A program made the translations under genes and the position numbers. Shown in pieces: positions 1 to 8,573 of a DNA stretch of 64,000 nt. Every line of letters begins with the position of its first letter. Positions within the stretch are counted from its first letter, which is position 1. This stretch comes from Microbulbifer sp. A4B17. Lineage in GTDB: Bacteria > Pseudomonadota > Gammaproteobacteria > Pseudomonadales > Cellvibrionaceae. Below the pieces are notes generated by a model. That model worked only from the letters and a program-made list of their open reading frames with translations. It made no database searches and had not been told where the DNA came from. The DNA is taken from positions 1,622,501 to 1,686,500 of the forward strand of contig NZ_CP029064.1 of NCBI RefSeq assembly GCF_003076275.1, given 5' to 3'.

Positions 1-105
1 ACCAAAAAACAGGGGCGAGCGGTGTATCGGGTGAAAGGGCTGTCGGCTAAAAGCCAGGTCTATGTGGTGTTTGTAGATAAGCAGAGCGGCCGTATTTCCC
101 GCTAG
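1..105 (+). CDS. PepSY-domain-like small protein, C-terminal end only (partial)
   Basis: An open frame enters from the left edge and stops with TAG at 103-105, giving the last 34 residues. The visible tail (VYVVFVDKQSGRISR) has the pattern of the end of a PepSY domain, a small periplasmic domain often encoded just before PhoP/PhoQ-type two-component pairs. The response regulator starts 34 bases downstream on the same strand, so the three genes probably form an operon. The family call rests on a short tail plus context and is moderate. Confidence 0.5.
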   Translation, partial: TKKQGRAVYRVKGLSAKSQVYVVFVDKQSGRISR

Positions 106-139
106 CAGAATAATTGCGAGCAGCAATAAGGTAATTACT

Positions 140-814
140 ATGCGCGCACTATTAGTTGAAGATGAAGCATTATTGCGGCAGCAGTTGGCGGAGTCCCTGC
201 GCTCTGCGGGGTACACCGTTGACGAGGCCCCTGATGGTGAGGAGGCGCTCTACCTGGGGCGTGAATACCCCTACGATGTAGCGGTAATGGATCTGGGTTT
301 GCCCAAAATAGATGGTATCCAGGTTATCGAAACACTGCGTCGTGAAGAGAAGCATTTCCCTATCCTGATTTTGACGGCCCGGGGACACTGGCAGGAGCGG
401 GTCTCCGGCCTGGAAGCCGGTGGCGATGATTACCTGGTAAAACCCTTCCACACGGAGGAACTGCTTGCCCGGCTGAATGCTCTGGTTCGCCGTTCTGCAG
501 GGTTCTCTTCACCAACCATTAAAGCCGGCCCAATCGTTCTGGATACCAGTGCGCAAAGAGTTAGCGTTGACGAAGTAGAGCTGGACCTGACTTCGTTTGA
601 GTACAAGGTGCTTGAATACCTGATACTGCATCCGGATGAGGTGGTTTCAAAAACCACCCTGACAGAACATATCTACGAGCAGGACTGTGACAGGGACAGC
701 AATGTGATAGAAGTATTTATCGGCCGCCTGCGCAAAAAAATTGATGCGGCAGCCAAACTTAAACCCATTGAAACTCTGCGCGGCCGTGGCTATCGCTTTG
801 TGATTCCGCAGTGA
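140..814 (+). CDS. OmpR/PhoP-family response regulator
   Basis: 224 residues, the normal length for an OmpR-class regulator. The receiver domain (about 1-115) has the acidic pair in VEDEA, phospho-acceptor Asp51 in VMDLGLP, and the conserved Lys in DDYLVKPF. The C-terminal half is a winged-helix DNA-binding domain ending GRGYRFV. It most resembles the PhoP/QseB branch. The start is ATG at 140 after an AAGG-type ribosome site. The stop codon overlaps the GTG start of the kinase gene (GTGA), so the two are translationally coupled. The target genes cannot be read from sequence. Similar systems respond to divalent cations or cationic peptides, but that is family knowledge, not shown here. Confidence 0.9.
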   Translation: MRALLVEDEALLRQQLAESLRSAGYTVDEAPDGEEALYLGREYPYDVAVMDLGLPKIDGIQVIETLRREEKHFPILILTARGHWQERVSGLEAGGDDYLVKPFHTEELLARLNALVRRSAGFSSPTIKAGPIVLDTSAQRVSVDEVELDLTSFEYKVLEYLILHPDEVVSKTTLTEHIYEQDCDRDSNVIEVFIGRLRKKIDAAAKLKPIETLRGRGYRFVIPQ

Positions 815-2178
815 GATCCGTCGGCTTTCCCTTGGTTTCCTACATACTGGGCTCTTTAAAGGGCCGCCTGGCACTGGTAACCAGCCTCGTACTGATTGGC
901 TTTATTCTTCTTATTTCTGGTGTGCTTGAGCACGCTTATCGAACTTCATTGAATGAAGCCAAGCAGCGGGAGCTGCAAGTCTATATTTATACCTTGCTAG
1001 CTGTTGCCGAACCGGAAGGCAATACCCTGATCCTGCCACCGAGTTTGCCCGAGCAACGCTTTAACCAGCCCGACTCAGGCTTGGTAGGGGCTGTTGTCGA
1101 TCGTGATGGCAAGGTCATCTGGCGCTCAGAATCGGCTCTGGCAATGCCGCAGCTGGAGATCTATCCACTCTCACAGGGGCAGCAATCTTATTCCCGGGTG
1201 TCGGTTCCCGGAGAGGAGGGGAGCTTTATCAGTTTCCGCCAGGGGGTGGCCTGGGGGCTGGAAGGTGAGAACCTGTTTACCTTTGCGGTGCTAGAGGATG
1301 CGGCTCCGCTTCAGGCTCAAGTGGGGCAATTTCGCTCAACTATGTGGCGTTGGTTGGGGTTGGGAGCGCTGCTGTTAATTTTTGCCCAATGGCTGGTTCT
1401 GCGCTGGGGTTTTGCGCCACTGACAGCCCTGGCGGACGCGCTCCAGGAGATTCAGCGTGGCGGTGCAGATCGATTGGAGGGAAATTTCCCCCGTGAGCTG
1501 CGGCCACTGACAGATAACTTAAACCTGTTAATTGAGAATGAACGACGCCAGCGGGAAAAGACCCGGCATACATTGGCTGATTTGGCTCACAGCCTGAAGA
1601 CTCCATTAGCGGTTTTGAAAGGTCTCAATTTTTCTGGCAATTTAAAAACCTCCGGGAAGACACTAGCTGATCAGGTTCAGCGGATGGACAGTATCATCAG
1701 TTATCAACTGCAGCGGGCGGTAACCAGTTCGCCGAAATCCATTATACGGGGGACACCGGTCGCGCCGTTGCTGTATAAGATATTGGATGCCCTGGAAAAG
1801 GTGTACCGCAGCAAGCCTAGTGATGTCGATAGCTCCTGCGATGAAAACACCCTGTTTTATGGTGATGAGGGCGACCTGATGGAAGTCCTGGGCAACTTGT
1901 TGGATAACGCATACAAGTATGGTGATGGGAAGTTAACGGTTTCTATTGAGAATAGGCCGGATGCCCGTAAATTGTTTATTCGAGTTACAGATAATGGCCC
2001 GGGTCTTGATAGCGAGAAGTGGGAAGCGGTTACACAACGAGGTGTGCGAGCCGATGAGCAGCAACCGGGACAGGGTATTGGCCTGGCCGTAGTGGTTGAT
2101 ATTGTTGAAAGCTATGAGGGGCAGATTAATGCAGCCCCTTTGCCTCAGGGAGGAACGGAAATTACAGTACAGCTGTAA
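811..2178 (+). CDS. PhoQ-like sensor histidine kinase
   Basis: 455 residues starting at GTG 811, four bases inside the regulator gene. Two membrane segments (about 20-40 and 180-198) bracket a periplasmic sensor region of about 140 residues. A HAMP-like linker follows, then the dimerisation domain with the phospho-acceptor His260 in DLAHSLKTPLAVL, and an ATPase domain with the N-box (LLDNAYKYG), DNGPGL and GQGIGLAVV. It should phosphorylate the regulator encoded just upstream. The sensor region is not recognisable enough to name a ligand. Confidence 0.9.
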   Translation: MRSVGFPLVSYILGSLKGRLALVTSLVLIGFILLISGVLEHAYRTSLNEAKQRELQVYIYTLLAVAEPEGNTLILPPSLPEQRFNQPDSGLVGAVVDRDGKVIWRSESALAMPQLEIYPLSQGQQSYSRVSVPGEEGSFISFRQGVAWGLEGENLFTFAVLEDAAPLQAQVGQFRSTMWRWLGLGALLLIFAQWLVLRWGFAPLTALADALQEIQRGGADRLEGNFPRELRPLTDNLNLLIENERRQREKTRHTLADLAHSLKTPLAVLKGLNFSGNLKTSGKTLADQVQRMDSIISYQLQRAVTSSPKSIIRGTPVAPLLYKILDALEKVYRSKPSDVDSSCDENTLFYGDEGDLMEVLGNLLDNAYKYGDGKLTVSIENRPDARKLFIRVTDNGPGLDSEKWEAVTQRGVRADEQQPGQGIGLAVVVDIVESYEGQINAAPLPQGGTEITVQL

Positions 2179-2206
2179 TTTCCGTTTTGTGTGGCAGTTT
2201 AATCAA

Positions 2207-4009
2207 TCAGAACCAGTTTTCCTGCATATCGAAGGGGATACTGTTGCCTGATTTCAGCAGCTCGATTGCGGCTTCAGTTTTTGGCAGCTCCCATTCAAAG
2301 TAGTATTTAGCAGTATGTAACTTACCCTGATAAAAGTCTTGGGCTTCACCTGCGGGATTATTTTCCAGAGCTTTTTCTGCAACAACCGCCTGTTGCAGCC
2401 ATAGCCAGGCGACTACGGTACAACCGAACAAATCCAGGTAAAGAGTGGCATTACCCAAGCCGCGGTCCACATCATCCTGAAGCTGGGAAAATAACGCAAA
2501 GCTGGTAGCGTCCAGTTTTTCCAGCGCCTCTTCCAGCATTTTGGCCATGGATTCAAGTTTAGGTTTGTCCCTGGCTCGCATAATCGTATTGCGAATTTCT
2601 GCCTGCAGTAGCTGATAACCAGCAAGGTTCTTTGCGGGCACTTTTCGACCGAGTAAGTCCAGAGCGTGAATGCCTTCGGTGCCCTCGTGAATTGCGTTAA
2701 GGCGATTATCGCGATACATCTGTTCTACGGGGTATTCGCGAATATATCCGGCGCCCCCCAATACCTGAATCGCCAATTCATTGGCTTTAAGGCAGTATTT
2801 TGAAGGCCAGGACTTTACTACCGGAGTGAGCAGGTCTAGAAGTATTGCCGCATTGTTACGCTGTTCTTCTGTAGGGGCTGTGTTCTCATCCTCATACAAT
2901 GAAGTGGCGTAAATACTTAAGCTCAAACCACCTTCGGCATAAGCCTTTTGCATTAGCAGCATACGGCGCACATCGGTATGTTGAACGATGGGAACCTGCT
3001 TGGATTCGGGATCGCGGTTTGAAGGCATACGCCCCTGAGGACGGCCTTTGGCATATTCAAGGGAGTAGGTGTAGCCCTGATATCCAAGTACTGATGCACC
3101 TGCACCCACACTGATGCGGGCTTCGTTCATCATCTGGAACATATATTTCAAGCCATGATGGGGTTCACCAATAAGGTAGCCTGTCGCACCGCCGTCCTCA
3201 CCAAAGCTCAATACTGTTGAAGTGGTGTTGCGATAGCCCATCTTATGCAGTAAACCAGCGAGTTTTACATCGTTGCGTTTTGAGGATTGACCCTGCTCAT
3301 CCAGCAAAAATTTTGGTACCAGGAAAAGTGATATCCCCTTTACGCCTGCAGGGGCACCTTTTATTTTTGCCAGTACCAAGTGAACGATATTTTCGGTGAG
3401 ATTCTGATCGCCACCAGATATATACATTTTCTGACCATGGATACGATAGCTACCGTCTTCCTGAGGTGTGGCACTCGTGCGAATGTCTGATAGAGCCGAG
3501 CCCTGGTCTGGTTCAGTCAGTGCCATAGTTCCGGCAAAACGCCCGTCCTGCATTTGGGGAAGAAATTGATTTTTCAGCGATTCGCTGGCGAAAGTACGTA
3601 TCAGATTAGCCGCCCCAATAGTCAGGAATGGATAGCTGGCGCTGGCAATATTTGCAGCCGCCATATACGCGAGAGCTGTACGTAAAATAACTTCCGGCAG
3701 TTGTAGGCCACCTTCTTCAGCATCGCAGTGTGCAGAGAGAAATCCTGCTGAGGCGAAAGCATCCCACGATTGTTTGGTTTCTTCGATGACACTAACGTTT
3801 TCGCCATCATAGCTCGGCTCATTCGCATCGCCTTTGGCATTGTGGTTAGCAAAAAACTTTTCTGCAATGGTATGGGCAGTATTCAGTGTTGCGTCAAAAA
3901 TCTCACGGGAATGATCGCTGTACCGGGGGCGATTAATAAGGTCCTCGGTATCCAAGAATTCGTAAAGTAAAAAGTTGATTTCACGCTCATTGAGTAACTG
4001 ATGGGCCAT
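2207..4009 (-). CDS. acyl-CoA dehydrogenase, long form with C-terminal extension
   Basis: A 600-residue flavoprotein of the acyl-CoA dehydrogenase superfamily. Landmarks are the FAD/substrate segment MALTEPDQGSALSDI and the region YRDNRLNAIHEGTEGIHALDLLGRK, which carries the catalytic-base and FAD-contact residues of this long subfamily. After about residue 460 there is an extra helical C-terminal domain, as in the ~600-residue enzymes often annotated as acyl-CoA dehydrogenase C-terminal-domain proteins (FadE5/DmdC-like). It probably oxidises acyl-CoA thioesters in fatty-acid breakdown; chain length cannot be judged. It stands alone, convergent with the two-component operon, with 28 bases between the stop codons. 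Confidence 0.88.
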   Translation of the reverse strand: MAHQLLNEREINFLLYEFLDTEDLINRPRYSDHSREIFDATLNTAHTIAEKFFANHNAKGDANEPSYDGENVSVIEETKQSWDAFASAGFLSAHCDAEEGGLQLPEVILRTALAYMAAANIASASYPFLTIGAANLIRTFASESLKNQFLPQMQDGRFAGTMALTEPDQGSALSDIRTSATPQEDGSYRIHGQKMYISGGDQNLTENIVHLVLAKIKGAPAGVKGISLFLVPKFLLDEQGQSSKRNDVKLAGLLHKMGYRNTTSTVLSFGEDGGATGYLIGEPHHGLKYMFQMMNEARISVGAGASVLGYQGYTYSLEYAKGRPQGRMPSNRDPESKQVPIVQHTDVRRMLLMQKAYAEGGLSLSIYATSLYEDENTAPTEEQRNNAAILLDLLTPVVKSWPSKYCLKANELAIQVLGGAGYIREYPVEQMYRDNRLNAIHEGTEGIHALDLLGRKVPAKNLAGYQLLQAEIRNTIMRARDKPKLESMAKMLEEALEKLDATSFALFSQLQDDVDRGLGNATLYLDLFGCTVVAWLWLQQAVVAEKALENNPAGEAQDFYQGKLHTAKYYFEWELPKTEAAIELLKSGNSIPFDMQENWF

Positions 4010-4193
4010 GTTTACCTCTTACATTATTCTTTTTGGGTAATTCGTTAAATTTGCAGCCGGCATTCCAGCAAGAATTTTTCTAGAAAACCACAGCTGAAGT
4101 CTATAAGTAAACGCGTATGAGATGCAGGGGGCAATGACTGATTGTGTGAACAGACTTGGCGATAGTTGGGGGGTTGGCTCATTGGCCCCGTAA

Positions 4194-5267
4194 CTAATCG
4201 GATGTTCTTTGAAATATCGGTGCTGCCTCTGCCACCGGTTTTGGTGCTACTTTGCGCCACAACTGGCTAGACAGCTCCGCTGGGCTCTGCCGGCACCCTG
4301 AGGCAATCCATCTGCCCAGTGACTCAGCTACATCAGGCCACACTATGCGGATGGGAGGAGGGCAGTTGGTGATCCATTGATCGATTGTGCTGGCATTTAT
4401 CTGTTTTACTATTGTGGCCAATTGGAGTTGATTGAGCGCTTTCGCATTGGCTTCCTGCTCAAATTGATTGGCGAGAGGCCTGCTGAGAATGGGTTTTCCC
4501 AAAGCTAAAGTTTCAGCCAATAATTCAAAACCGCTGTTGCAGATTACCGCTTTTGAACTCGCCAGGTCTTGTTGGAAGCCGTTGATTGCAGGTGCCTTAA
4601 CTTGAATATTCTCAGCGGTAGGTAAATTGTGAGGCACACCGTAGACGATAAATTGATAAGGCAGCCTGGCAAGCTCATTCAACATTGGAATGGGTTGCTC
4701 GAACGGTAAGTAGACTAGAATATGTTCCCCAGGTTCTTGGGAAAACACTGGTGTCTGAGAGATGATCGGCGGCAGGATTGGCTTGCCAAAATGATGCCAA
4801 TGTAAGCCGATACTTTCCTGTGTTGGAGCAAACGATCTCATTACTGTGCGAGAGATCCATTTATTGCGGGGAGCGGGAATTGAGTAGTCAAAAGCATATT
4901 GATGCCCGATACCGATACTGCGTTTTTTCTTCAATTTTGCCGCCCAGGCTGTGACGGGCTCATAATCGCTGATGATTAAATCAAAATTATGTACGGGCAG
5001 TTCCCGTATATCTTGGATAAACCTGCCGGCATTTATATTTCGTAGCGTTGCGAAACTATTTAAACGTCCGTGACTGTGTATAAAAGTCATGCCCTCGCGC
5101 CACCAGAAATCCCCAAAGGGTTCCATTCCAAACAAGCTTTCTCTTGGGCGGCCCGAAAATAACCACTGTACATCGAGTTCTGGATACTTTTTGAATTGCT
5201 TGGCCAGAGCACGGGAACGACTGATGTGCCCATTACCCGTGGATTGAACGCCGTAAAGTATCTTCAT
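4194..5267 (-). CDS. glycosyltransferase family protein (MJ1255/VC2487 type)
   Basis: 357 residues when started at ATG 5267, giving MKILYGVQSTGNGHISRS. This start overlaps the stop of the PAP2 gene upstream (ATGA, 5264-5267) and is preferred over a start 57 bases further out. The glycine-rich GxGHxxR motif at the N-terminus and the late CNSGFELLAETLALGKPILSRPL segment are those of GT-B fold UDP-glycosyltransferases (MurG-like), in the MJ1255/VC2487 group. It probably moves a sugar from a nucleotide donor to an envelope lipid or isoprenoid acceptor. Coupling to a lipid phosphatase supports an envelope role. The acceptor is unknown. Confidence 0.75.
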   Translation of the reverse strand: MKILYGVQSTGNGHISRSRALAKQFKKYPELDVQWLFSGRPRESLFGMEPFGDFWWREGMTFIHSHGRLNSFATLRNINAGRFIQDIRELPVHNFDLIISDYEPVTAWAAKLKKKRSIGIGHQYAFDYSIPAPRNKWISRTVMRSFAPTQESIGLHWHHFGKPILPPIISQTPVFSQEPGEHILVYLPFEQPIPMLNELARLPYQFIVYGVPHNLPTAENIQVKAPAINGFQQDLASSKAVICNSGFELLAETLALGKPILSRPLANQFEQEANAKALNQLQLATIVKQINASTIDQWITNCPPPIRIVWPDVAESLGRWIASGCRQSPAELSSQLWRKVAPKPVAEAAPIFQRTSD

Positions 5268-5770
5268 AAAAAGGCCGCACTCACGATTAAACCGACACTG
5301 GTTCCCAGTATGGCGCCAGCACAAATATCAGATGGAAAGTGAACCCCCAAACCAATTCTGGCTGCCCCCACTCCAGTAGCCCAGATATAGCCAAAGCTCC
5401 ATATAGGGCTCACCTGGATAGACATTGCGGTTATAAATAGAAAAGCACATGAAGTATGGCCGGATGGCAAGCTGAATCGATCGTGCGCGACAATTACTGA
5501 GCGCATCCCTGGGATTGCCTGGGGAGGGCGGAGCCGTCGTGTCGTGTTTTTTATTCCCCAATACAGGCCGCGTTCCAAGGCAACAGCTGTACATGCCAGA
5601 TACAGTAGTTGAATGGCTGAATTGAGCCATACATAAGTGAAGAAAAGTGCCCCGGCGGCCCATCCATCACCAGATTTGGATAGCCATAAATAGCGCCGGC
5701 GTGAGCTGGGGCGCGATGCCCGCTCCACCATATACAGCACTACGGACACATCAAAACTCTTCAGATTCAT
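5264..5770 (-). CDS. PAP2-superfamily phosphatase, integral membrane
   Basis: About 168 residues (start taken at MNLKSFDV; a start 15 bases upstream is possible). All three PAP2 signature blocks are present in order: KNTTRRLRPPQ (KxxxxxxRP), SLPSGHTS (PSGH), and ARIGLGVHFPSDICAG (the SRxxxxxHxxxD block, with the Ser replaced by Ala). Several hydrophobic helices place it in the inner membrane. The family removes phosphate from lipids such as phosphatidic acid or undecaprenyl pyrophosphate. Its four-base overlap with the downstream glycosyltransferase implies a joint job on a lipid-linked substrate. Confidence 0.85.
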   Translation of the reverse strand: MNLKSFDVSVVLYMVERASRPSSRRRYLWLSKSGDGWAAGALFFTYVWLNSAIQLLYLACTAVALERGLYWGIKNTTRRLRPPQAIPGMRSVIVAHDRFSLPSGHTSCAFLFITAMSIQVSPIWSFGYIWATGVGAARIGLGVHFPSDICAGAILGTSVGLIVSAAFL

Positions 5771-5785
5771 CGGTAAGCCTCGCAT

Positions 5786-6145
5786 GCCGACAAGTTACAA
5801 ATCGATTATTGCACGGACTTGACCGATTTATGTCGCAATAATGAAATCTTGATCAGGCAGGAAGGATAGGATGAAATGGCTTTTTTCAAAGATTAGTAAT
5901 TTTTAAAAGGTAGCTGGCGTGCGATTCTTTTAAAACTTAAATGGAAAGTAATTGTGTTAACGAATGTCAGGAATTTTCGGACTTATTTAAGGGGGCTTAA
6001 TACGTCTGGTTTTTAATAACTGCTTGATGAGATTGTGGTGAGCCGGGAGATGGTATTGATACCTTGTGTCGCTCAACTTTCATTTATGGGAGGAGGGGTT
6101 GGAGGAGATATGCCCCTCCATAAAATAATCGCTGTTTCAGTCAGG
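5786..6145. other. intergenic region, about 360 bp
   Basis: AT-rich spacer between two leftward transcription units. It should hold the promoter of the PAP2-glycosyltransferase pair and the end of the DUF1653 transcript. The arms GGAGGGG (6092-6098) and CCCCTCC (6113-6119) could form a hairpin. No convincing ORF or RNA gene was seen. Confidence 0.5.
6092..6119 (-). terminator. possible hairpin terminator after the DUF1653 gene
   Basis: A seven-base inverted repeat (GGAGGGG / CCCCTCC) with a 14-base loop lies 27 bases past the DUF1653 stop. It has no good T-tract, so this is a weak call. Confidence 0.25.
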
Positions 6146-6367
6146 TTAGCAAGCGACGTCAAATGCCTGAACTAATTCAAAGCGTGGAATTTCAGAGCCA
6201 TCCTTGGAAACCGAATCATTAAATAAGCTTTGTGGCCGAACCCAGACGCCATAGCTTCCATACAGGGCCCGGTAAACGATCATAGTTTCTTCGGTTTCAC
6301 TGTGTTTTGCCGTGTGTAATATCTCGTACAGATTTCCTTTGTAGTGGCGATACAAGCCTCGTTGCAT
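6146..6367 (-). CDS. DUF1653-family small protein
   Basis: 73 residues. The N-terminal stretch RGLYRHYKGNLYEILHTAKHSE followed by VYRALYGSYGVWVRP is the standard DUF1653 pattern, a small beta-rich cytoplasmic domain of unknown function common in bacteria. It begins eight bases after the stop of the DUF3301 gene upstream, so the two are very likely co-transcribed. Confidence 0.82.
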   Translation of the reverse strand: MQRGLYRHYKGNLYEILHTAKHSETEETMIVYRALYGSYGVWVRPQSLFNDSVSKDGSEIPRFELVQAFDVAC

Positions 6368-6375
6368 AGGTACCT

Positions 6376-6696
6376 CTAACTCACGTGATGGGGGGCAAGC
6401 TGTAATTGTTCAATACGGTTTCCATGCAGTACAGCGGTGCCTGAGTAACGGTGTTCGCCTGTAGAGGTAAACTCAAACTTATAGCTGCGATGAAGGCTGA
6501 AGAAACCTCTTTTATCCTTCTTGATTCGAGTACGTACCAAAAGTACGGTGTCGTCCAGCAATTGGACACCGAGCTGTCGACAGTGTTCAGAGGCGGCTCG
6601 CCGGACATGTTCTTTAGCGGCCATACTGGCCCAGATATACCAGAGAACTATAAAGAACAGGGAAAGCCACAGTATGTCGCTGAGAGTGTAATACAT
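6376..6696 (-). CDS. DUF3301-family membrane-anchored protein
   Basis: 106 residues from ATG 6696 (MYYTLSDILWLSLFF). An outer start at 6738 exists but would put 14 polar residues ahead of the membrane anchor, so the inner one is preferred. One N-terminal transmembrane helix is followed by a basic cytoplasmic domain with VQLLDDTVLLVRTRIKKDK and a YKFEFTSTGEHRYSG strand pair, the DUF3301 layout. Function is unknown. It forms an operon with the DUF1653 gene and is divergent from the short-chain dehydrogenase. Confidence 0.72.
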   Translation of the reverse strand: MYYTLSDILWLSLFFIVLWYIWASMAAKEHVRRAASEHCRQLGVQLLDDTVLLVRTRIKKDKRGFFSLHRSYKFEFTSTGEHRYSGTAVLHGNRIEQLQLAPHHVS

Positions 6697-6751
6697 TGCT
6701 ATACAGTTGCTAAGATCGATTTTCCGCAAGAATAACATTTAAGGAGCGTCA

Positions 6752-7447
6752 ATGTCTGGCACCATTTTAATAACCGGTTGTAATCGAGGAATTGGGCTTG
6801 AAGTGTGTGCCCAATTTGCTGAAATCGGATGGAAGGTTTTGGCTTGCTGCCGGGAACCTGATCAAGCTGTGGAACTTAAAGCGCTGCAGGAGCGCTTTCC
6901 TTCAATGCAGTTGATTCGCCTGGATGTGACCGACTACGAACAGATGATTTCTCTGGGCAAGGCTTTCCAGGGAGAGCCGATTGACATACTGCTCAACAAT
7001 GCGGGCTATTACGGCCCTAAAGGTGTAGGCTTTGGAGCCGTTGATCGGGGGGAGTGGCTTCGAGTCCTGGAGTCCAACACCATCGCACCTTACATGATGG
7101 CTGAAACTTTTTGCGATAATGTTGCTGCAAGCGAGCACAAGCTGATCGCGGTGATGAGCAGTAAGGTTGGCAGTATCGCTGACAATCGCTCTGGCGGCGG
7201 CTATATCTATCGGACATCCAAGACCGCCGTTAACCAGGTAGTTAAAAGCCTATCTATCGATTTGGAGCCGAGAGGAATTACCGTCCTGGCTTTGCATCCC
7301 GGTTGGGTAAAAACGGCTATGGGTGGGCCAGGAGCACTGATTTCTGCTGAGGAAAGTGTCGATGGACTTAAAAAGCTGCTTTTAACAGCGAGTCTGGCAA
7401 AAACTGGTCGATTTTATAACTATGACGGCACTGAAATTCCCTGGTAG
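6752..7447 (+). CDS. short-chain dehydrogenase/reductase (SDR)
   Basis: 231 residues. The Rossmann motif GCNRGIGLE binds NAD(P); NNAGYYG is the structural NNAG block; the catalytic pair lies in YIYRTSK (YxxxK), preceded by the Ser-bearing VMSSKVG. The length and LHPGWVKTAMGG near the C-terminus suit the C-factor-like SDR group. A good ribosome site (AAGGAG) precedes ATG 6752. The substrate cannot be predicted. Confidence 0.87.
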   Translation: MSGTILITGCNRGIGLEVCAQFAEIGWKVLACCREPDQAVELKALQERFPSMQLIRLDVTDYEQMISLGKAFQGEPIDILLNNAGYYGPKGVGFGAVDRGEWLRVLESNTIAPYMMAETFCDNVAASEHKLIAVMSSKVGSIADNRSGGGYIYRTSKTAVNQVVKSLSIDLEPRGITVLALHPGWVKTAMGGPGALISAEESVDGLKKLLLTASLAKTGRFYNYDGTEIPW

Positions 7448-7813
7448 CTCCTGTAATCGCCTGTGACAGAATTTTGCTGAGAATCCAATAGAATACGACA
7501 CCCATATTTAGCATCCGGATTGCTTTGCCAGATTTTGTGGGCAGCCGACTCATTGGGGTTATTTAATCATAATCTTTTTGCATATGGCTGGTGGAGTGGC
7601 ATCTTGTTAGCCCCATGGCTAGCCATTGTCAGCCGATTGCAAGATTGGGCAAGGATGCGGAAGAAGTTTTCTATCGCCCAAGGTGAGAGCTGCCTGAAAA
7701 TACCTATTAATCAGGAAGTGGAGTAGTTAAACCCATGCAGAGTATTGGCGGGTTTTACTTTTTAGGCAAGGAATCCTACCTCTTATCAGGGTTTTCTCGA
7801 AGGAGTGGAAATC
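7448..7813. other. spacer of about 365 bp with no firm gene
   Basis: Only a weak TTG-initiated frame (7520-7726, 68 codons) is present, coding a Trp-rich hydrophobic stretch (YGWWSGILLAPWLAIVSRLQ). It has no clear ribosome site. It may be a tiny membrane protein or chance. The end of the region carries the ribosome site (GGAG, 7802-7805) of the next gene. Confidence 0.4.
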
Positions 7814-8323
7814 ATGAAATGGCTCGGCGTTTTAACCAAGCGTGAAAGCTTATCTCCCCAGTTACTAAAGTCGCCAATCCTGGCAGTACTTATTGTTGCC
7901 GCACTGGTGGGATACCTGGGCGGAATGCCCACTTGGGTAGCAGTGCTAGGAGTTATTGCCTACTTCTCCAGAGGGCGTAACTGGCGGGCTGGTGCTTACA
8001 ACCTGGCCTGTGTGGTCACTGGACTTGGACTGGGTTTGGGGGCTCAAGCTGCGGCCTTCAAATGGCAGATTGACCCAAGTATCCTGGTTGCGCCGATTGC
8101 GCTGCTCTTCTCAGTCATCAGTGTTTGGGCAATGGGACTGGTCACAGGTATCAGGAATATTCCCAGCTATGCCATTGGTATTGTCATCGCGTTTCTTGCC
8201 CAGTTGGATATCACCCTGGATGCCTACTTCCAGTTAATTGCCACTGTATCTATCGGGGCTGTGTTTGCTGGCTTGATTGATGCTCTGTGGCCGCGCAAGG
8301 ATAGTGTAGTGAGAACCTGCTAA
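7814..8323 (+). CDS. small multi-pass membrane protein, unknown
   Basis: 169 residues from ATG 7814, chosen because GGAG at 7802-7805 sits eight bases upstream; a GTG at 7805 would fall inside that site. Five or so hydrophobic segments span nearly the whole protein after a short polar N-terminus (MKWLGVLTKRESLSPQ). No family motif was recognised; it is not a known transporter by eye. It is followed at once by a hairpin terminator, so it is probably the last gene of its unit. Confidence 0.6.
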   Translation: MKWLGVLTKRESLSPQLLKSPILAVLIVAALVGYLGGMPTWVAVLGVIAYFSRGRNWRAGAYNLACVVTGLGLGLGAQAAAFKWQIDPSILVAPIALLFSVISVWAMGLVTGIRNIPSYAIGIVIAFLAQLDITLDAYFQLIATVSIGAVFAGLIDALWPRKDSVVRTC

Positions 8324-8350
8324 GCCCTAATTTTCTGCGGTTAGGGCTTT
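8322..8350 (+). terminator. rho-independent-type terminator
   Basis: A nine-base perfect stem (AAGCCCTAA / TTAGGGCTT) with a ten-base loop, overlapping the stop codon of the membrane protein gene and ending in a short T run. Confidence 0.6.
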
Positions 8351-8401
8351 GAGGCAAAAGTAGTTGTTGTTCTGAGTAACATTGTGTAGAGGTTTTGTAC
8401 A

Positions 8402-8521
8402 ATGTTTAAACGTATTCTGCTATCTACAGCAATGGTATTTGTTACCGCTTTGGCTTTTACTGAGCCTTATGAATCCGAAAATGGTATTGAACTCGAATAC
8501 TACAGAACACTTCTTCGTTGA
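8402..8521 (+). CDS. tiny exported peptide, hypothetical
   Basis: A 39-codon frame: MFKRILLSTAMVFVTALAFT then a polar acidic tail ending YYRTLLR. The first 20 residues look like a signal peptide or single membrane anchor (two basic residues, then a hydrophobic run). An AGAGG box lies a few bases before the ATG. The frame is short enough to be chance, so confidence is low, but the lysine/arginine plus hydrophobic layout and ribosome site are suggestive. Confidence 0.35.
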   Translation: MFKRILLSTAMVFVTALAFTEPYESENGIELEYYRTLLR

Positions 8522-8573
8522 TGTAAGCTTTTTTCTTTTCTAATTTTTTCATAGTGATTTACGGAGGCCAGTG

